From positions 1 through 64,000 of the forward strand of contig JAVXFZ010000008.1 in NCBI GenBank assembly GCA_036657595.1: DNA of 64,000 bases. The letters run 5' to 3'. Under the pieces are notes generated by a model. It searched no databases and was not told the DNA's origin. It saw only the letters and a list, made by a program, of their open reading frames with translations. The DNA is from Odoribacter sp036657595 (GTDB lineage: Bacteria > Bacteroidota > Bacteroidia > Bacteroidales > Marinifilaceae). Shown one piece after another: positions 61,475 to 64,000 of the stretch; position 1 is the stretch's first letter, and each line of letters begins with the position of its first letter. A program made the translations under genes and the position numbers.

Positions 61475-63298
61475 ATGGAAAAATTTAAAGAATTAGGTTT
61501 AGAAGGAGAAATCCTTAAGGGAATTGAAGATTTAGGGTTTGATATGCCCACACCAGTGCAGGAAAAAGTGATCCCAGTGATTTTAGGGGAAGGGAATGAT
61601 TTGGTTGTACTTGCTCAAACAGGTACAGGAAAAACTGCCGCTTTTGGTCTACCGTTGTTACAAAAACTCGATACCTCTTTGAATGAGGTGCAGGTGCTTA
61701 TTTTGAGTCCTACTCGGGAATTGTGTATGCAAATTGGTAAGGATTTAATGAATTATGCAAAATACAGGAAAGATATTCGTGTTGCTTGCGTATATGGAGG
61801 GACGGATATTCGCAGGCAGATGAGTGAATTGAATAGGGGTGTACACGTTTTGGTTGCAACACCGGGACGGCTTTGCGATTTAATGAAGCGGAATGCTGTG
61901 AAGATCGTACACGTGCGGTCTGTAGTACTCGATGAGTCGGATGAGATGTTGAATATGGGTTTCAAGGAAGATTTGAATTTTATCTTAGACGAAACACCAT
62001 CGGAGAGAAATACTTATTTGTTTTCTGCAACAATGCCGCGCGAGGTGGAACGGATTGCGAAGCATTATATGCGTAATGCACAAGAAATTTCTACCGGAAA
62101 GAAGAATCAAGGAGCTGATACGGTGTCGCACGAGTATTATCAAGTGCTTGCTCGAGACTGTTATGAAACTTTGCATCGTGTGATTGATTGTTCTCCTGAT
62201 ATGTATGCAATTATCTTTACACGTACGAAAGTGGATGCACGGGATATTGTGCGTAAACTTCAGAAAGATGGGATTGATTGTGATGCTTTACACGGTGATT
62301 TGAGTCAGGGACAACGCGATGAAGTGATGGAGCGTTTCCGTGGAAAACGTTTGAAAGTACTGGTCGCAACCGATGTGGCTGCTCGTGGTTTGGATGTTGA
62401 TAATCTGACTCACGTAATCAATTATAATTTGCCGGAAGATGTGGAAAGTTATACCCACCGTAGTGGTCGTACCGGTCGTGCCGGTCGTGAGGGTATTTCG
62501 GTAGCGATTATCAATTCAAAGGAAAAGGGGAAATTGCACAGGATTGAGAGTGTGTTGAAAAAGAAATTCCAATATCGGGAAGTGCCTCGTGGAGAGGAAG
62601 TATGTCGGGCACAACTTCTTTATTATGCTGATAAGATATTGGCATCGGAGCCCAAAGAGATGCTTGATAAATATCAGCACGAATTATTTGAGAAATTTGG
62701 TGAACTGACAAAAGAGGAGTTGATACAGAAAATAGTGTCGTACGAATTTGGGAAATTGCTTAAGAAATATGCTTCGGTGAATGACTTGAACATTTCAGAG
62801 GATGAGCGGCACAGTGATCGGGGTGCCCGAACTGAAGGACGTGGTGAGGTGCGTAGAGGTGGACGCGATAGAGAAGAAAGCAGTTCATTTACCCTTTTCA
62901 ACGTGAATGTAGGTCGGGAAGATGGTTTCACTCCACGCGACCTGATGGCAATTATTAATACTTATTCTCCACGAAAAGGTATTGAGATCGGTGGTATACG
63001 AATCTTTGACAACAATACGAAGTTTGAGGTAGATATTCGAGGAATAGAAGGATTTATGTCCAATTTTAATAATGTGAATTTTAATGGACTGCCTTTTACT
63101 CTTTCAGAATTACAGGAACGCTTTAGTCGTGGCGGAGATAGAGGTGATCGCCCTCGTGAATTTGGTGATCGTCGAAATTCTACGGCGAATAATAAATGGC
63201 GTTCTGAAAACCGACGTAGCGATGGTAGTAGTCGAGGACGTTTCGGTGAAAAGAAGAAAGGGATAGATAGTGTTAGTCGTCCACGTAAGAAATATTAA
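61475..63298 (+). CDS. DEAD-box RNA helicase with DbpA-type RNA-binding domain
   Basis: ATP-dependent RNA unwinding enzyme, probably in ribosome assembly or cold adaptation. The 607 residues contain the Q motif (F..LGLEGEI...PTPVQ), motif I AQTGTGKTA (47-55), PTREL, TPGR, motif II as DESD (153-156) instead of DEAD, SAT, and HRSGRTGRAG. A linker of about 60 residues rich in R, G and E precedes a DbpA-like RNA-binding domain (about 475-550: FTLFNVNVGREDGF) and an RG/Arg-rich tail. It resembles DeaD/CsdA. A five-hairpin leader precedes it and a terminator follows. Confidence 0.94.
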   Translation: MEKFKELGLEGEILKGIEDLGFDMPTPVQEKVIPVILGEGNDLVVLAQTGTGKTAAFGLPLLQKLDTSLNEVQVLILSPTRELCMQIGKDLMNYAKYRKDIRVACVYGGTDIRRQMSELNRGVHVLVATPGRLCDLMKRNAVKIVHVRSVVLDESDEMLNMGFKEDLNFILDETPSERNTYLFSATMPREVERIAKHYMRNAQEISTGKKNQGADTVSHEYYQVLARDCYETLHRVIDCSPDMYAIIFTRTKVDARDIVRKLQKDGIDCDALHGDLSQGQRDEVMERFRGKRLKVLVATDVAARGLDVDNLTHVINYNLPEDVESYTHRSGRTGRAGREGISVAIINSKEKGKLHRIESVLKKKFQYREVPRGEEVCRAQLLYYADKILASEPKEMLDKYQHELFEKFGELTKEELIQKIVSYEFGKLLKKYASVNDLNISEDERHSDRGARTEGRGEVRRGGRDREESSSFTLFNVNVGREDGFTPRDLMAIINTYSPRKGIEIGGIRIFDNNTKFEVDIRGIEGFMSNFNNVNFNGLPFTLSELQERFSRGGDRGDRPREFGDRRNSTANNKWRSENRRSDGSSRGRFGEKKKGIDSVSRPRKKY

Positions 63299-63338
63299 AC
63301 CGGATTTCGTTTTAGTTGCTTTTACTTAAAACATAAAG

Positions 63339-63366
63339 AAGTCACACCTTGGTGTGGCTTTTTTGT
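63339..63366 (+). terminator. Terminator of the helicase gene
   Basis: AAGTCACACC (63339-63348) pairs with GGTGTGGCTT (63351-63360) with one G-U pair, followed by T4 and G. Confidence 0.8.
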
Positions 63367-63692
63367 ATTTTAGAAAATTATTCTCCATTAAGATATAGTT
63401 TGACCTATTATGACTAATGTTTGGAAGAATAAATATCCAAATATTTATAGATTTTGTAAGTATTCAAATAATAATTTATTTTTTTTAGATTTTTTCTTCT
63501 TTTCATTCACCCTCTTTTCTAAAAAATCTGTTCTACTATAACAAAGCAAAAATAATCGTTCCTTTATTTGGGTGATTAAAGTGCAGAAAAAAGATAAATA
63601 AGGAGGAATGAAAAAATATAGATGTAAGTTGGTGTAGATAAATGCAAATAAGAAAAAAAAGAGGGAAGAATTAATAAAAAGTATTGTTGACT
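63367..63692. other. AT-rich gap before the last gene
   Basis: About 330 bases with no supportable ORF. A nine-codon ATG frame follows an AAGGAGGA ribosome-like site at about 63600, but it is too short to call. No sigma-factor gene is present here. Confidence 0.4.
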
Positions 63693-64000
63693 ATGGAGGA
63701 TTTTTTACCTTCTATTTTCGACTCAAATAAAGGAACGTTTTTTATGGATACAGAAGAGATGATGCAACACATATTGCTTTTGCTAAAAGGTAAAGCGACA
63801 GAAAATGAGGAAAGATTGGTGCGGGAGTGGTTTGATGAGAGCGAAGAGCATAGAAAGAGATACAAAGAAATCTGTGAGACGTATTATAAATTACAATTTG
63901 GGGCACAATGGAAAGAAATTGACCTTCAAAGGGCGATTGAAAAATGCACCACACAGATTGGTAAAAAACGACCATTGAACAGAAGAATCTATCGTTTATC
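63693..64000 (+). CDS. FecR-family anti-sigma factor, partial (runs off the window)
   Basis: The frame is open from the ATG at 63693 to the window end; the ATG at 63744 (MDTEEMMQHILLLLKGKAT) is in the same frame and is the more typical start. The sequence reads ILLLLKGKATENEERLVREW followed by a basic helix, which is the N-terminal, cytoplasmic anti-sigma segment of FecR-type proteins in Bacteroidetes. The membrane helix and periplasmic domain would lie beyond 64000. Usually the cognate ECF sigma factor gene lies just upstream, but none is present in the 390 bases before it, so the sigma partner must be elsewhere. Confidence 0.6.
   Translation, partial: MEDFLPSIFDSNKGTFFMDTEEMMQHILLLLKGKATENEERLVREWFDESEEHRKRYKEICETYYKLQFGAQWKEIDLQRAIEKCTTQIGKKRPLNRRIYRL

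Overview
The window is a chromosomal segment of a Bacteroidota bacterium, most likely order Bacteroidales. Evidence for this: Na+-NQR as the respiratory pump, the 286-residue primary sigma factor of this phylum, several exact matches to the Bacteroidetes -7 promoter element TAnnTTTG, a T9SS plug protein, DUF4251 and PepSY-like lipoproteins, and a FecR-type anti-sigma factor. A 4-hydroxybutyrate/butyryl-CoA transferase and a propionyl/methylmalonyl-CoA carboxyltransferase suggest a fermenter of the Odoribacter/Butyricimonas kind; that placement is inference only.

Layout: 0-1.9 kb is a decayed accessory patch (orphan hypotheticals, a clipped ISAon1-type transposase fragment, a possible phage tape-measure remnant). 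1.9-9.6 kb on the minus strand carries DUF1015-serA-serC, gcvT, ornithine carbamoyltransferase and carbamate kinase, with one STAS protein on the plus strand. 10.2-23.2 kb on the plus strand carries ftsB-like/ruvX/def, comEC (apparently frameshifted at its start), trkA-trkH, DUF4251, carboxyltransferase plus biotin carrier, an ABC exporter, transaldolase and a Sua5-family protein. 23.2-28 kb carries a zinc-type CDF transporter with a Cys-rich tail, tRNA-Thr and tRNA-Glu, and a two-component system divergent from a PepSY-like lipoprotein. 28.5-34.6 kb is the full nqrABCDEF operon, divergent from the T9SS plug gene, META lipoprotein, degQ/htrA and rpoD (34.7-39.3 kb). 39.6-44 kb on the minus strand carries dgt, the CoA-transferase, a TlpA-like thioredoxin, smpB and a Yip1 protein.

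44.3-61.3 kb is a complete division and cell wall (dcw) cluster: mraZ-rsmH-ftsL-ftsI-murE-mraY-murD-ftsW-murG-murC-ftsQ-ftsA-ftsZ, followed by a second, complete ftsZ paralogue. The two FtsZ proteins align without gaps over the GTPase core (about 59% identity by hand count) but have different linkers and C-terminal tails. A DEAD-box RNA helicase follows, behind a leader containing five small hairpins in tandem. The window ends inside a FecR-like anti-sigma gene.

Most striking observations: the tandem ftsZ pair with divergent tails and a triple 8-bp repeat just before the second copy; the hairpin array in front of the helicase; a two-copy dispersed noncoding repeat at about 10 kb and 39.4 kb; the GT-repeat frameshift at comEC; and a local reversal of strand composition over about 28-38 kb. 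No CRISPR array, intact prophage or intact insertion sequence was seen.
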